Positions 6,434 through 14,608 of a stretch of DNA of 64,000 nucleotides are shown piece by piece; positions within the stretch are counted from its first letter, which is position 1; every line of letters begins with the position of its first letter. The translations under genes and the position numbers were made by a program. The DNA is from an uncultured Bifidobacterium sp. (GTDB lineage: Bacteria > Actinomycetota > Actinomycetes > Actinomycetales > Bifidobacteriaceae), in the NCBI RefSeq assembly GCF_959020145.1, contig NZ_CAUEQY010000001.1:124001-188000 (forward strand), given 5' to 3'. The notes beneath the pieces are model-generated. The model worked only from the letters and a program-made list of their open reading frames with translations, did not search any database and was not told the origin of the DNA.

Positions 6434-8233
6434 ATGGAGAAAATCGATAAAACAGACACGCTTAGAACGATTCTGAGTGGCCGAAAGTACACCATTGATT
6501 ATTTCCAAAGGGAATATCGGTGGGGAAGGAAGCAAATTGAGCAGATGCTTGCTGACTTTCAAAACACTTTTGAGGAATTCTATAAACCGGATGATCATGA
6601 TACGCCAGAAGAGGTCATGGACTACGGGTTTTATTACATGGGTTGCATCATTTGCACCGGTGGATCCATAAAGAAGCTTATTGATGGTCAGCAGCGCCTG
6701 ACCTCGTTGACGTTGCTCATCATTTACTTGAACAACCTGCAGAAGGAAACGGTCGAGGACGAGGATCTTATTGTTCCGTTGGATGACATGATTTTTTCAA
6801 AGGCTTTCGGTAAGAAAAGCTTCAATATCGACGTGGAGGATCGCAAGCCTTGCATGCAAGCTCTGTTACAGAAAGATCAAACCTACTTGCCCATGAGTGA
6901 GAGCGTGCGGAATATGCTTGATCGATATCAGGATATTGAGGATCTTTTCCCAGATGAGTTGAAAGGAGAAGCGCTACCTTACTTTATTAACTGGCTGATA
7001 GAGAAAGTGCTTCTTCTAGAAATCGACACACCATCTGAAGACGAAGCGCACACCATATTCCTTACTATGAACGACCGCGGACTGAGCTTGAATAGTGCTG
7101 AAATGATGAAGGCCTTCGTCATTCAGCATGTTGCTGAAGACGATCGCATTAAGGTCAACCAGGAGTGGCAGAGCAATATCAGCCGTATCAAGAACGCGTC
7201 CTCCTACGATACGAGCGGTATGGTGAACACGCAGGATGTGGAGTTTGTCTCCATCTGGCTTCGCGCAAAGTACGCCAACCGTATGCGCGATACCAAACGC
7301 GGTGCCAAAGATGAGGACTATGAGCTTCTTGGAGACAAATTCCATGCCTGGGTAAGCAATAATGCCCGTACCGTGATGGGGCTTGCCAAGCCGAATGACT
7401 ACAAGAATTTTGTTCTTACCGAAATGACGCGTGTTACCGACGTCTATTTACGAATGATGGATTACGGCAGTAAATTCACGACGGGACATGAAGAGGTTTT
7501 CTATAACGCAAACCGGGACTTGACCTATCAAACCATGCTCGCCATTGCCGCCATCAAAAATGATGACACTGATGACATAATACAAAAGAAGATACGGATG
7601 ACGGCGCAATTCGTAGATGACTTCGCTACCATCCGAATTTTGAATTTCAAAAAGGCCAACTGGAATACGAATAAATACCAGTTGTTCCATGTAATGCAGG
7701 ACATTCGCAATGCAGATTGCAAAACAATTGGTATGGTTTATGTTCGTGCGCTTCGTCGTATGGGCATGTCCGTTGAAGGAATCACCCGTTTTGGTCTGAA
7801 TCAGTTCTCCAAACGGCATATGCTGCACATTCTTGCACGCTTCACTTCCTATGTGAACGTGCTGATGGGCAATCCGTCGCACTTTGAAGAATACGTCGAC
7901 CGTAAGCGACAAGGAAACACTTACGATATCGAACATATTCTTCCCGACAAATACGAGGATTACAAAGATGGTTTTGCGGATCTTGAGGATTTCGAGTCCA
8001 CTCGCAATCTGATCGGGAACCTGATTCTGCTCACTCGTGACAAGAACAGAAGCTACCAGGCAATGAAATACTCGGAGAAGGTTCAAAAGTATGCGGGAGA
8101 CAACATTCTTGCTCAAGCATTGAGTAGTACGGCATACTCGAAAAACCCGAGTTTTCTTTCGACAGTCGTTGCCAAATATGGTTTTCCATCTAGAACACAA
8201 CGTGTGTTGCATGACTTTATAAAGGCTGTGTGA
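6434..8233 (+). CDS. DUF262/DUF1524 protein (GmrSD-like type IV restriction family)
   Basis: The protein has 599 residues from the chosen ATG. The N-terminal DUF262 domain has FQREYRW (about residues 24-30) and the DGQQR motif (about 84-88) of the ParB/Srx-like nucleotide-hydrolysing fold. The C-terminal DUF1524 domain has a His-Me finger nuclease core (DIEHILP near residue 500, then NLIGNLILL and DKNRSYQ). GmrSD-type fusions cleave modified (for example glucosylated-hydroxymethyl) phage DNA; many related proteins are uncharacterised. The gene is clearly AT-richer than its neighbours and stands alone without a methylase, which suggests horizontal acquisition. The longer frame from 6323 is less likely to be translated. 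Confidence 0.8.
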   Translation: MEKIDKTDTLRTILSGRKYTIDYFQREYRWGRKQIEQMLADFQNTFEEFYKPDDHDTPEEVMDYGFYYMGCIICTGGSIKKLIDGQQRLTSLTLLIIYLNNLQKETVEDEDLIVPLDDMIFSKAFGKKSFNIDVEDRKPCMQALLQKDQTYLPMSESVRNMLDRYQDIEDLFPDELKGEALPYFINWLIEKVLLLEIDTPSEDEAHTIFLTMNDRGLSLNSAEMMKAFVIQHVAEDDRIKVNQEWQSNISRIKNASSYDTSGMVNTQDVEFVSIWLRAKYANRMRDTKRGAKDEDYELLGDKFHAWVSNNARTVMGLAKPNDYKNFVLTEMTRVTDVYLRMMDYGSKFTTGHEEVFYNANRDLTYQTMLAIAAIKNDDTDDIIQKKIRMTAQFVDDFATIRILNFKKANWNTNKYQLFHVMQDIRNADCKTIGMVYVRALRRMGMSVEGITRFGLNQFSKRHMLHILARFTSYVNVLMGNPSHFEEYVDRKRQGNTYDIEHILPDKYEDYKDGFADLEDFESTRNLIGNLILLTRDKNRSYQAMKYSEKVQKYAGDNILAQALSSTAYSKNPSFLSTVVAKYGFPSRTQRVLHDFIKAV

Positions 8234-8343
8234 AATCGGTTTTTGATATGCGCTATATGATGTGGCGGATTCCTTGAGGCTTGGCGTATTAAACGAATTA
8301 CGACTGATGTTAGACTATCGCCTGTCCTGCTATTTTCGCGTAT

Positions 8344-9424
8344 TCACTGGCACGCCGGGATGATTTCGCCATCTCTGTTGATGAAATGCGCCGGTGGCAG
8401 AGGCTCGTCCGACTCCAAACGGTCCAGATACGCGAAGATGCGTTCCGGCGGTTGCTCCATTCTTGAAGGGACGAATTGGAACGTGGCGGGACGAACCCGC
8501 ATGTCAACTCCCTGTTTTGCGAGCGCTCCTGTCAGTCGTTCGATGGGGTTGGTTCTTATGCCTTGTTTGATGGTTTGTGTGAGTGTGTTTTTGCATTGTG
8601 TGACGTCTTGTTTCCAGTCGCGCATCTTATATCCGGTGATGTTTTCGTGCCATTCGTAGTTGTCGCCTTTTGAATGTAGCGTCCATCCGGGCCATAGTGC
8701 GTTGAATGGGTTGATGGCCCAGTCGTCTTCGTAGATGGACCACCATTTTATTGTTTTGTTTATGTAGTCGATGTGGATGCCTTTTTCGGGTTGTTTGTTG
8801 TGTGTTTGGAGGTTCCATTGCCAGGGTTTGCCTTCGTTGCAGCCTTGGATGACTTTGTTGACGAGCGTATGCATTTTGTTGGGGCCGAGTAGGGCTATGT
8901 TTTCGAGGTCGATGTAGTTTCCCCAAGTGATTGTTTTGTTGTTTTCTGTTGTGCAGGAGAATGCGTCGGTTTCGTTGGATATGGTCCATGGGGCCATATC
9001 CGATGCGGCGTCGAAGTCGCCGAGGTCTTTGAACGAATGATCGGTGTAGATGATGTCCGTGTCGGCTCCGGTGGCGCGTAATGTGCCGCGTGTGCCTTCG
9101 GGGGACCAGATTGCGGTCCATCCTGGCCATGTCAGTTCGATCAGGGCGTTGATGAGCCGGGGAAGGTAGCAGCCTTCGCTTTCTTCGGCCCAGACGATTC
9201 CGTTTGGTGGTCATATCGATGAACAGGGTGCCTTCGAGCCATGGCGCGCTTTTCATCTCTTGGGGGGTGTCCACGCCGTATGGGGCCATCTGGCGTATTC
9301 TGGTCAATGTCGCTTCGTATCCGTCGAGTGCGATGTCGCGGCCGAGTGTTTGTGCGGACCAATGATCGTAACGTATGTCCCAGCCGTCAATGGTTTTGAC
9401 GATCACACCTAGACGTGATCCCAT
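8344..9424 (-). pseudogene. Frameshifted gene of unknown function with duplicated WPGW motif
   Basis: Two minus-strand frames join into one protein if one A is removed from the AAA run at 9203-9205 (sense strand). The first begins MGSRLGVIVKTIDGWDIRYD at 9424 behind a good GAGGTG site and ends its native part at FIDMTT. The second continues NGIVWAEESEGCYLPRL down to 8344. The rebuilt product is about 360 residues and Trp-rich, with WPGW occurring twice in similar contexts, suggesting an internal duplication. The 3' two-thirds is strongly A/C-rich on its sense strand. No family is recognised. The cause could be a real mutation, programmed frameshifting or a sequencing error. Confidence 0.6.
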
Positions 9425-9628
9425 AGTTTTCACCTCGTTTGCCATTGGTATCGTCGTTGATGGGTGCAATTGTACTCGGATCGAGATTTTGCTTTCAGCA
9501 TTCGCGATGTTCGAACGAGCCGCGTGTTCAGTTACGCCTGACAAGCCTGAGCTCCATTCATCGAAGGAAACAGGCCAGGGACTCGTAAGCGGCCGTATAC
9601 TGTTTTTGATGGTTGGAAGGAGGATGCC

Positions 9629-9766
9629 ATGACCGGCAAGATGCGTCTCGTGGACAGGCTCAGGTACGAGCGGAACGAGAGAATCGATCATGCCCTGTTC
9701 TATTGGACGCAGATTTTCATGGCATACAACTCGAACCTCGTATGTCGGTGGTTCCGGTATTCGTAA
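9629..9766 (+). pseudogene. Truncated Fic-family N-terminus (45 codons)
   Basis: An AAGGAGG ribosome site lies 6 nt before the ATG. The peptide (MTGKMRLVDRLRYERNERID, then TQIFMAYNSNL) matches the start of many Fic proteins, where the equivalent segment reads FAYNSNRIEGS. After NSNL the sequence changes to an unrelated VCRWFRYS and stops, and no HPFxxGN catalytic motif follows. It is therefore most likely the stub of a Fic AMP-transferase gene whose remainder was deleted, still with an intact translation start. Confidence 0.45.
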
Positions 9767-9822
9767 TCGTGCTACCAATGCGTGAAAAACGAGCACTAGA
9801 TCTGCGGAAGGGGAGCCGAAAC

Positions 9823-10332
9823 ATGAGTAAGGCGCTGCTGGTCATCGACATGCAGGAGGCGTACGTGGGGGAGCGGTGCGCGTCGTATCTTAAATACGAC
9901 AAGCCTGCGTTGCTAAGGGCTGTGAATGACGTCATCGACGCCCGTTCCGGCGAGGGATGCATGGTCGTGTATGTCAGGAACGTGACGAAACGCAGCCTTA
10001 TCAAGCGTCTGGCCTTGTTCAAAGTGTATGAAGGCACCCCGGAATCGGAACTGGTTGAAGGTTTGCATGTGGTGTCGGACCATGTCTTCGTGAAGTATGT
10101 GGGCGACGTATTATCCAATCCCGAACTGCGCGTGTTTTTAAAGCAAAACGGTGTGGAATCGGTCGAGATCGTTGGTGTGGACGGTGGCGGCTGCGTGGCA
10201 TTGACCGCGTTGGGCGCAATCGAAAACGGCTACCATGTGGTTGTCAACGAGCGGGCCATCGGCACGACGTTCGAACGCAGCAAAGCGAAGTATTTCAAAA
10301 AACTACGAAAACTGGGCGCCGAATTCATCTGA
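9823..10332 (+). CDS. Isochorismatase-like cysteine hydrolase
   Basis: It has 169 residues with the isochorismatase fold signature: the VIDMQ strand carrying the catalytic Asp (residue 9), a Lys in FVKYVGD, and a Cys in the VDGGGCVALTALGA helix start, which corresponds to the nucleophile. These enzymes hydrolyse amides or vinyl ethers; the substrate is not evident. It is shorter than PncA and lacks the DxHxxxxxH metal motif, so it is not a nicotinamidase. The ATG at 9823 follows AAGGGGAG at good spacing; the upstream in-frame extension overlaps the Fic remnant and is rejected. Confidence 0.75.
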   Translation: MSKALLVIDMQEAYVGERCASYLKYDKPALLRAVNDVIDARSGEGCMVVYVRNVTKRSLIKRLALFKVYEGTPESELVEGLHVVSDHVFVKYVGDVLSNPELRVFLKQNGVESVEIVGVDGGGCVALTALGAIENGYHVVVNERAIGTTFERSKAKYFKKLRKLGAEFI

Positions 10333-10488
10333 CGGCAGCCAGCCGAGCGCGCGGATATTTTTCCGTTCGCCAAATGTTTTTCTGCGGTTCGCAGGTTTGC
10401 CGGCATGCGGAAGGCGCTTGTCTGGTAATCTGCAAAAAGATGTGTTTCTGTTCGTGCATTGAACGATGGCAAAAACCAAGGAGGGGGA

Positions 10489-10836
10489 ATGGATTCCGTT
10501 TATTTTCTGCTCGCCTTGGCCATCATCCTGGCTCTTTTCTGGATGGCGAAACAACGAAGGAACGCCGCAATCAGGCACGTGCTGAACAGGAAAAGGAACA
10601 GTGGAAAGGACAAGGTGATGGAGGAGCTGGCAAGGCAGTTCATTGGAAAGGAATGCATCATCTACACCGTGACGAGCACGGATTCAAGCATTCAAGGAAC
10701 GGTCAAGGACGTGACGGACGGCGGCATCGTGCTGGAAAAGGACGGCAACGTCGAAGCGGTCAATCTGGAATACGTCACGCGCATCCGTGAATATCCGCGC
10801 AATGCCAAAGGAAAGAGGAAGACGATCGTCTTCTGA
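10489..10836 (+). CDS. Membrane-anchored small protein with Sm-like/YajC-like domain
   Basis: This protein has 115 residues. Residues 3-20 form one hydrophobic helix (VYFLLALAIILALFW), followed by a basic stretch (KQRRNAAIRH). The rest is beta-rich (KECIIYTVTSTDSSIQGTVK, then GGIVLEKDGNVEAVNLEYV), with a layout like a small Sm-type or YajC-type barrel. The topology resembles YajC, but the sequence is not close enough to call it so. A strong AAGGAGGGGG site supports the ATG at 10489. It stands between two cysteine hydrolase genes without clear functional linkage. Confidence 0.6.
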   Translation: MDSVYFLLALAIILALFWMAKQRRNAAIRHVLNRKRNSGKDKVMEELARQFIGKECIIYTVTSTDSSIQGTVKDVTDGGIVLEKDGNVEAVNLEYVTRIREYPRNAKGKRKTIVF

Positions 10837-10914
10837 CAAATCATGCCGGACGCTTGCCGACGGAACTGGTTATGCTGGCCAGGGAAGCATCGTAAAACCA
10901 AGTAGGAGGCGACC

Positions 10915-11520
10915 ATGGGCAAGGCGTTGATCATCGTGGACGTGCAGCCGACGTTCTGCGAAGGCGGGGAACTGGGTGTGGAAGGCGGCAATGCCGTCGC
11001 CGAACGCATCGCGAAGTATGTCGAATCGCATCGCGGCGAATACGCGTACATCGCCACCACACAGGACTGGCATATCGAACCGGGAACGCACTGGTCGGAC
11101 AATCCCGATTACGTCGACACTTGGCCGGTGCACGGCAAGGCCGGCACCGCGAACGCCGAACTGCATCCCGCGATCGCCGCACTGAAAATCACGCACCATT
11201 TCAAGAAGGGACAGTATTCGCCGTCATACTCCGGCTTCGAAGGATCGGAAGACAACACCGACCGCATTCCCACACGAACGGAGGTCGACGCGGATCTGGC
11301 GGCGGGCAAGACGCTTGCCAATGCGTTGCGGGCGGCTGGCGTCACGCGCGTGGACGTCGTCGGATTGGCGGAATCGCATTGCGTGAAGGAAACCGCGTTG
11401 GACGCGAAAAAACTCGGATACGAGACGCATGTCATCGAGAATCTGACCGAACCGGTCAGCGAGGAGCTTGGCGTCGAAGCACGACGCCAAATGCGTGAAG
11501 CCGGCGTCGTGCTCGACTAA
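10915..11520 (+). CDS. pncA: Nicotinamidase (copy 1)
   Basis: This 201-residue enzyme converts nicotinamide to nicotinate and ammonia in NAD recycling. The catalytic Asp is at residue 9 (IIVDVQPTF), the metal-binding motif is DWHIEPGTHW (D51, H53, H59), and the nucleophilic Cys lies near residue 156 in GLAESHCVKETALDA. The ATG follows AGTAGGAGGCGACC. A very similar full-length gene sits at 46082-46687, so nicotinamidase is duplicated within 36 kb. Pyrazinamidase activity usually accompanies this family. Other amidase substrates are possible for one of the copies. Confidence 0.85.
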   Translation: MGKALIIVDVQPTFCEGGELGVEGGNAVAERIAKYVESHRGEYAYIATTQDWHIEPGTHWSDNPDYVDTWPVHGKAGTANAELHPAIAALKITHHFKKGQYSPSYSGFEGSEDNTDRIPTRTEVDADLAAGKTLANALRAAGVTRVDVVGLAESHCVKETALDAKKLGYETHVIENLTEPVSEELGVEARRQMREAGVVLD

Positions 11521-11578
11521 ATCGATTCCGTCTCGGCAATGGGCTGGCGAAAGCCGGTCCAAAGAAAAACGGAATCCA

Positions 11579-11715
11579 TTATATGTGGCAGATTCATGCG
11601 CTGAGGGAATCGTTTTGCGCTATATGTGGCAGATTTTCCGAAAAGCAAGCTGTTAGAGGGCATGAATCATACCCCCTGACAACCTTGTATCCAGTTTGAC
11701 CTGCCACATATAGCG
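11579..11715. repeat. Cluster of three CGCTATATGTGGCAG-like motifs
   Basis: TATATGTGGCAGATT occurs at about 11580-11594 and again at 11621-11635 (preceded by CGC). The reverse complement, CCTGCCACATATAGCG, lies at 11700-11715. The three copies are in the non-coding space between the convergent pncA and SDR genes. A related sequence with three extra bases, CGCTATATGATGTGGCGGAT, occurs after the DUF262 gene at 8251-8270. Confidence 0.6.
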
Positions 11716-11787
11716 TGTTTGAGTTGAGAGCGGACCGGGACTGACGCCTCCGGATGCACGCGGCAGGGCAAAGCGAAGGCGTGGAGC

Positions 11788-12573
11788 CTAGTCGAGGCTG
11801 GTGCCGCCGTCCACATCTAAGGTTTCGCCGTCGATGTAGCCGGATTCCGGATCGGCGAGGAACACGATCGCACGCGCGATGTCGTACGGCTGGCCGCCAT
11901 GCTTGACGAGCGTGGAATCCTCGATCGCCTCACGTTTCCAATCGGGCATGCCGGCGGTCATCGGCGTGTAGGTGAGTCCCGGCATGACCGCGTTCACGTT
12001 GATGCCGTCCGGCGCGTACTCCCTGGCCGCTCCTCGCGTGAGCGCCGCGACGCCCGCCTTGGTGGACGCGTAGGCGACGCCGCCCAAGTAGCCGCCGCCA
12101 TGTTTCGCGGCGATGGAAGACACGTTGACGATGCGCCCGTAATGCTGCTTGCGCATGCGTTTGACGGCCTGCTTGATGGTCAGGAAGTCCGCGGTCAGAT
12201 TGACCGCGAGGATGCGGTTCCACCGTTCCAGGTCGGTGTCGTCGAGCGAGTCCTTGATGATGATCCCCGCAACGTTGACGAGGATGTCGATGCCGCCGAA
12301 CCGTTCGTCGAGCTGCCTGAAGAGGTCTTCCACCACAGTCGGATCGGCGATGTCGCCGATGGCTGCGAAGGCTTCTCCGCCGGCGTCCGCAATCAGTTTG
12401 ACGGTGTTCTCGGCACGTTCCGGCACGATGTCGTTGACCGCCACCTTCACGCCTTTGGACGCGAGCAGCTGCGCCACGGCCTGGCCGATGCCCTGTCCGG
12501 CTCCAGTGACCAACGCGCGCTGTCCGTTCCAACGCCGGCCGTGCCGCTCCTCGTCGAGTCCTGTGATCTTCAT
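11788..12573 (-). CDS. Short-chain dehydrogenase/reductase (FabG-like)
   Basis: The enzyme has 261 residues with a Rossmann fold: the nucleotide-binding glycine motif TGAGQGIG (about residues 24-31), the NVAG motif, the catalytic Ser in NVSSIAA, the YASTK catalytic pair, and a C-terminal DVDGGTSLD. The acidic residue after the second strand (VNDIVPE) suggests NADH preference, with the caution usual for this family. The start at 12573 follows AAGGAAGAG; the longer upstream frame lies in the intergenic region. It diverges from the GntR-led cluster and may act on a sugar or polyol in the same pathway, but its sequence would equally allow a 3-oxoacyl-ACP reductase-type role. Confidence 0.8.
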   Translation of the reverse strand: MKITGLDEERHGRRWNGQRALVTGAGQGIGQAVAQLLASKGVKVAVNDIVPERAENTVKLIADAGGEAFAAIGDIADPTVVEDLFRQLDERFGGIDILVNVAGIIIKDSLDDTDLERWNRILAVNLTADFLTIKQAVKRMRKQHYGRIVNVSSIAAKHGGGYLGGVAYASTKAGVAALTRGAAREYAPDGINVNAVMPGLTYTPMTAGMPDWKREAIEDSTLVKHGGQPYDIARAIVFLADPESGYIDGETLDVDGGTSLD

Positions 12574-12794
12574 AATGCTCTTCCTTACGATGCCGCCGGC
12601 GCTTTTGCCGGCTCCGCAATCAAGTGTAGACACAGGAAAAAGACTAAGCGCGCGAACGAACTTTTTTCGAAACGAAAGACATGGAACGCGCAGCGATGCA
12701 GGTTTCCCGCTTTTGGGCGCGGGAAGACGAAACAGCCTGTCAGGCTGACCGTATTCCCCATCGCGTCTTTGCGGATTCATCCACCAACACGCAA

Positions 12795-12822
12795 CCTGTA
12801 CAAACCTGTGCTACCCTGTACA
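12795..12822. promoter_or_regulatory. Direct repeats CCTGTACA upstream of the GntR gene
   Basis: CCTGTACA occurs at 12795-12802 and 12815-12822, with a start-to-start distance of 20 bp, about two helical turns. It lies between the divergent SDR and GntR genes, 43 nt before the GntR start, so it is a candidate operator for this divergent promoter region. Confidence 0.4.
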
Positions 12823-12864
12823 TAGTTGTTCAATATTGGTTTCAATGTCGTCCGGAGGCCGAAG

Positions 12865-13590
12865 ATGACTGCCTACACCCGAACGGAGCACCTGCGGCAC
12901 GAGCTTGCCGAGCAGATCAGAAACGGCACGCTCAAGCCGGGGGAGCGGATCATGTCCGAAACGCGTCTGGCCGAAGAGTACCAAGTGTCCCGCGGCACCG
13001 TGCGCAGGGCGCTGGAACAGCTGAAAAAGGCCGAACTCATCGAGACCCGCATGGGATCGGGCAGCTATGTGGCGTTCAACGGCGGCGATATGAGCGGTCC
13101 GGACGGTTGGGCCTCCGCCTCGCTGCGTTCCGGAGCGCCGACCACCACGGAACTGCTGTCCATCGCATTGGTCGGCCGACCTTTGGCGTTGGAGGGGGAG
13201 AGCGAGTGCGAACGGTTCTACGAAATCGCGCGCCGCAGGCTCTTCCGGTCGACGCCGGTCTCGTACGAGGTCTCGTATCTGCCCGCCATCCCGGCGCTGC
13301 GCGAGGTCATCGAACGAATGGAAGGACTCGTGGACGGCTCCATCTCGAAAACCATGAAACAGGCCGGACTGCAGGCGGCCTCCGGATATATGGACGTATC
13401 CGCAGACAGGCTCGGCCCGATCGCCCAAGCGTTGGAGAAGACCCCGGAGACGGTGTTCCTGCTGTCCGAACGGCACAATTTCAGCGATGACGGCACGCTG
13501 GTCGAATACGTGCGCTCGTTCCTCGACCCCAGCCACTTCACGTTGCGCGTCACCGCGGGGGAGAACGGAGGAAACCATGGCGATCGATGA
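12865..13590 (+). CDS. GntR/HutC-family transcriptional regulator with UTRA domain
   Basis: The protein has 241 residues. The winged helix occupies residues 1-70 (RTEHLRHELAEQIRNGTLKP, SETRLAEEYQVSRGTVRRAL, GSGSYVAF), followed by a UTRA ligand-binding domain (about 90-235, with VSYEVSYLPA and the LLSERHNF segment). HutC-type regulators sense small metabolites such as sugar phosphates or amino acid intermediates. The ATG at 12865 follows CGGAGG. The 3' end overlaps the glycohydrolase gene by 14 nt, so it is the first gene of the cluster and probably controls it. Confidence 0.85.
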   Translation: MTAYTRTEHLRHELAEQIRNGTLKPGERIMSETRLAEEYQVSRGTVRRALEQLKKAELIETRMGSGSYVAFNGGDMSGPDGWASASLRSGAPTTTELLSIALVGRPLALEGESECERFYEIARRRLFRSTPVSYEVSYLPAIPALREVIERMEGLVDGSISKTMKQAGLQAASGYMDVSADRLGPIAQALEKTPETVFLLSERHNFSDDGTLVEYVRSFLDPSHFTLRVTAGENGGNHGDR

Positions 13591-14605
13591 GCGTCTGATG
13601 AAACATGCCCGCGGCGCGATGATCGGCCTCGCCATCGGCGACGCGCTCGGCATGCCGACCCAAAGCATGTCGGCCGAACGAATAATCGAATGCTACGGCG
13701 GACCGGTCCGCAGGTTGATGGACGCCGTGCCACAACAGCCGATCGCGCCGAATATGAAGGCCGGCTCGGTGACCGACGACACGGAACAGGCCTTCGTGCT
13801 GGCCGCCCGCCTCATCGAAGACCATGGCAGAATCGACAACGACGCGTACGCCCAGGACCTCCTGCGCTGGGAGGCGAAGATGAAGGAAAAGGGCTCGCTG
13901 GACCTGCTCGGCCCATCCACCAAGGCCGCTCTGCAGGCGCTGGCGGAAGGGATCGACCCGGAGCTTACCGGACGATTCGGCACCACGAACGGAGGCGCCA
14001 TGCGCGCCACCCCGGTCGGCATCGCCTTCATTCCCGGAAACGCCTTGGCCGAGGAGGCCTGGCGTTCCTGCGTGGTGACGCACAACACCATGCAGGGCAT
14101 CGAATCGACCACGCTGGTGGCCGCCGCCGTGAGCCTCGCCATCGCGGGGGAGCGAGGCTTCCTTTCGAAAGCGTTGGCGTTCGTGGAATCCCAGCCGCCG
14201 CGCGGCAACTGGTCGGCCAAGGCGTCCGTCGTCGCCCGCGTGAAGATGTTCATGGAATGGGCCGTCAGAGAAGACGGCTCCATGTCCGACGGCGAATTCG
14301 CCACCATCCTCCGACGCGACTGCGGCACCAGCGTGGAGGCCAACGAATCCGTGGCCGCGGCGTTCGCCATAGCCACGCGTTTCTTCGATAAACCCACCGA
14401 AGCGTTGTGCTTCGCCGCCTCCCTTGGCGGGGACACCGACACCATCGCCGCGATCACCGGCGCGATGCTCGGCGCATGGCATGGTCCGGACGGCTTCGAC
14501 CCGGATATGCGCGGACAGGTGCTGCGCCAGCTCAAAGACGACGATCGGCTCGACCTGGACCGGACGGTGGCGGGCCTGTGCGCCCTGAGAGAACGGGAGG
14601 CGTGA
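13577..14605 (+). CDS. ADP-ribosylglycohydrolase family protein
   Basis: The protein has 342 residues and shows the hallmark motifs of the DraG/ARH fold: ARGAMIGLAIGDALG (residues 11-25), the metal ligands TDDTE (66-70), and GGDTDTIAAITGAMLG near 284-299. These enzymes use two Mg ions to break N-glycosidic bonds of ADP-ribose, and some act on free nucleoside-like substrates. Being flanked by a GntR regulator, a ribokinase-type kinase and a permease, it is better explained as a metabolic N-ribosyl hydrolase than as a protein de-ADP-ribosylase; that is inference. The start is supported by ACGGAGG 6 nt ahead. Confidence 0.8.
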   Translation: MAIDERLMKHARGAMIGLAIGDALGMPTQSMSAERIIECYGGPVRRLMDAVPQQPIAPNMKAGSVTDDTEQAFVLAARLIEDHGRIDNDAYAQDLLRWEAKMKEKGSLDLLGPSTKAALQALAEGIDPELTGRFGTTNGGAMRATPVGIAFIPGNALAEEAWRSCVVTHNTMQGIESTTLVAAAVSLAIAGERGFLSKALAFVESQPPRGNWSAKASVVARVKMFMEWAVREDGSMSDGEFATILRRDCGTSVEANESVAAAFAIATRFFDKPTEALCFAASLGGDTDTIAAITGAMLGAWHGPDGFDPDMRGQVLRQLKDDDRLDLDRTVAGLCALREREA

Positions 14606-14608
14606 AAC

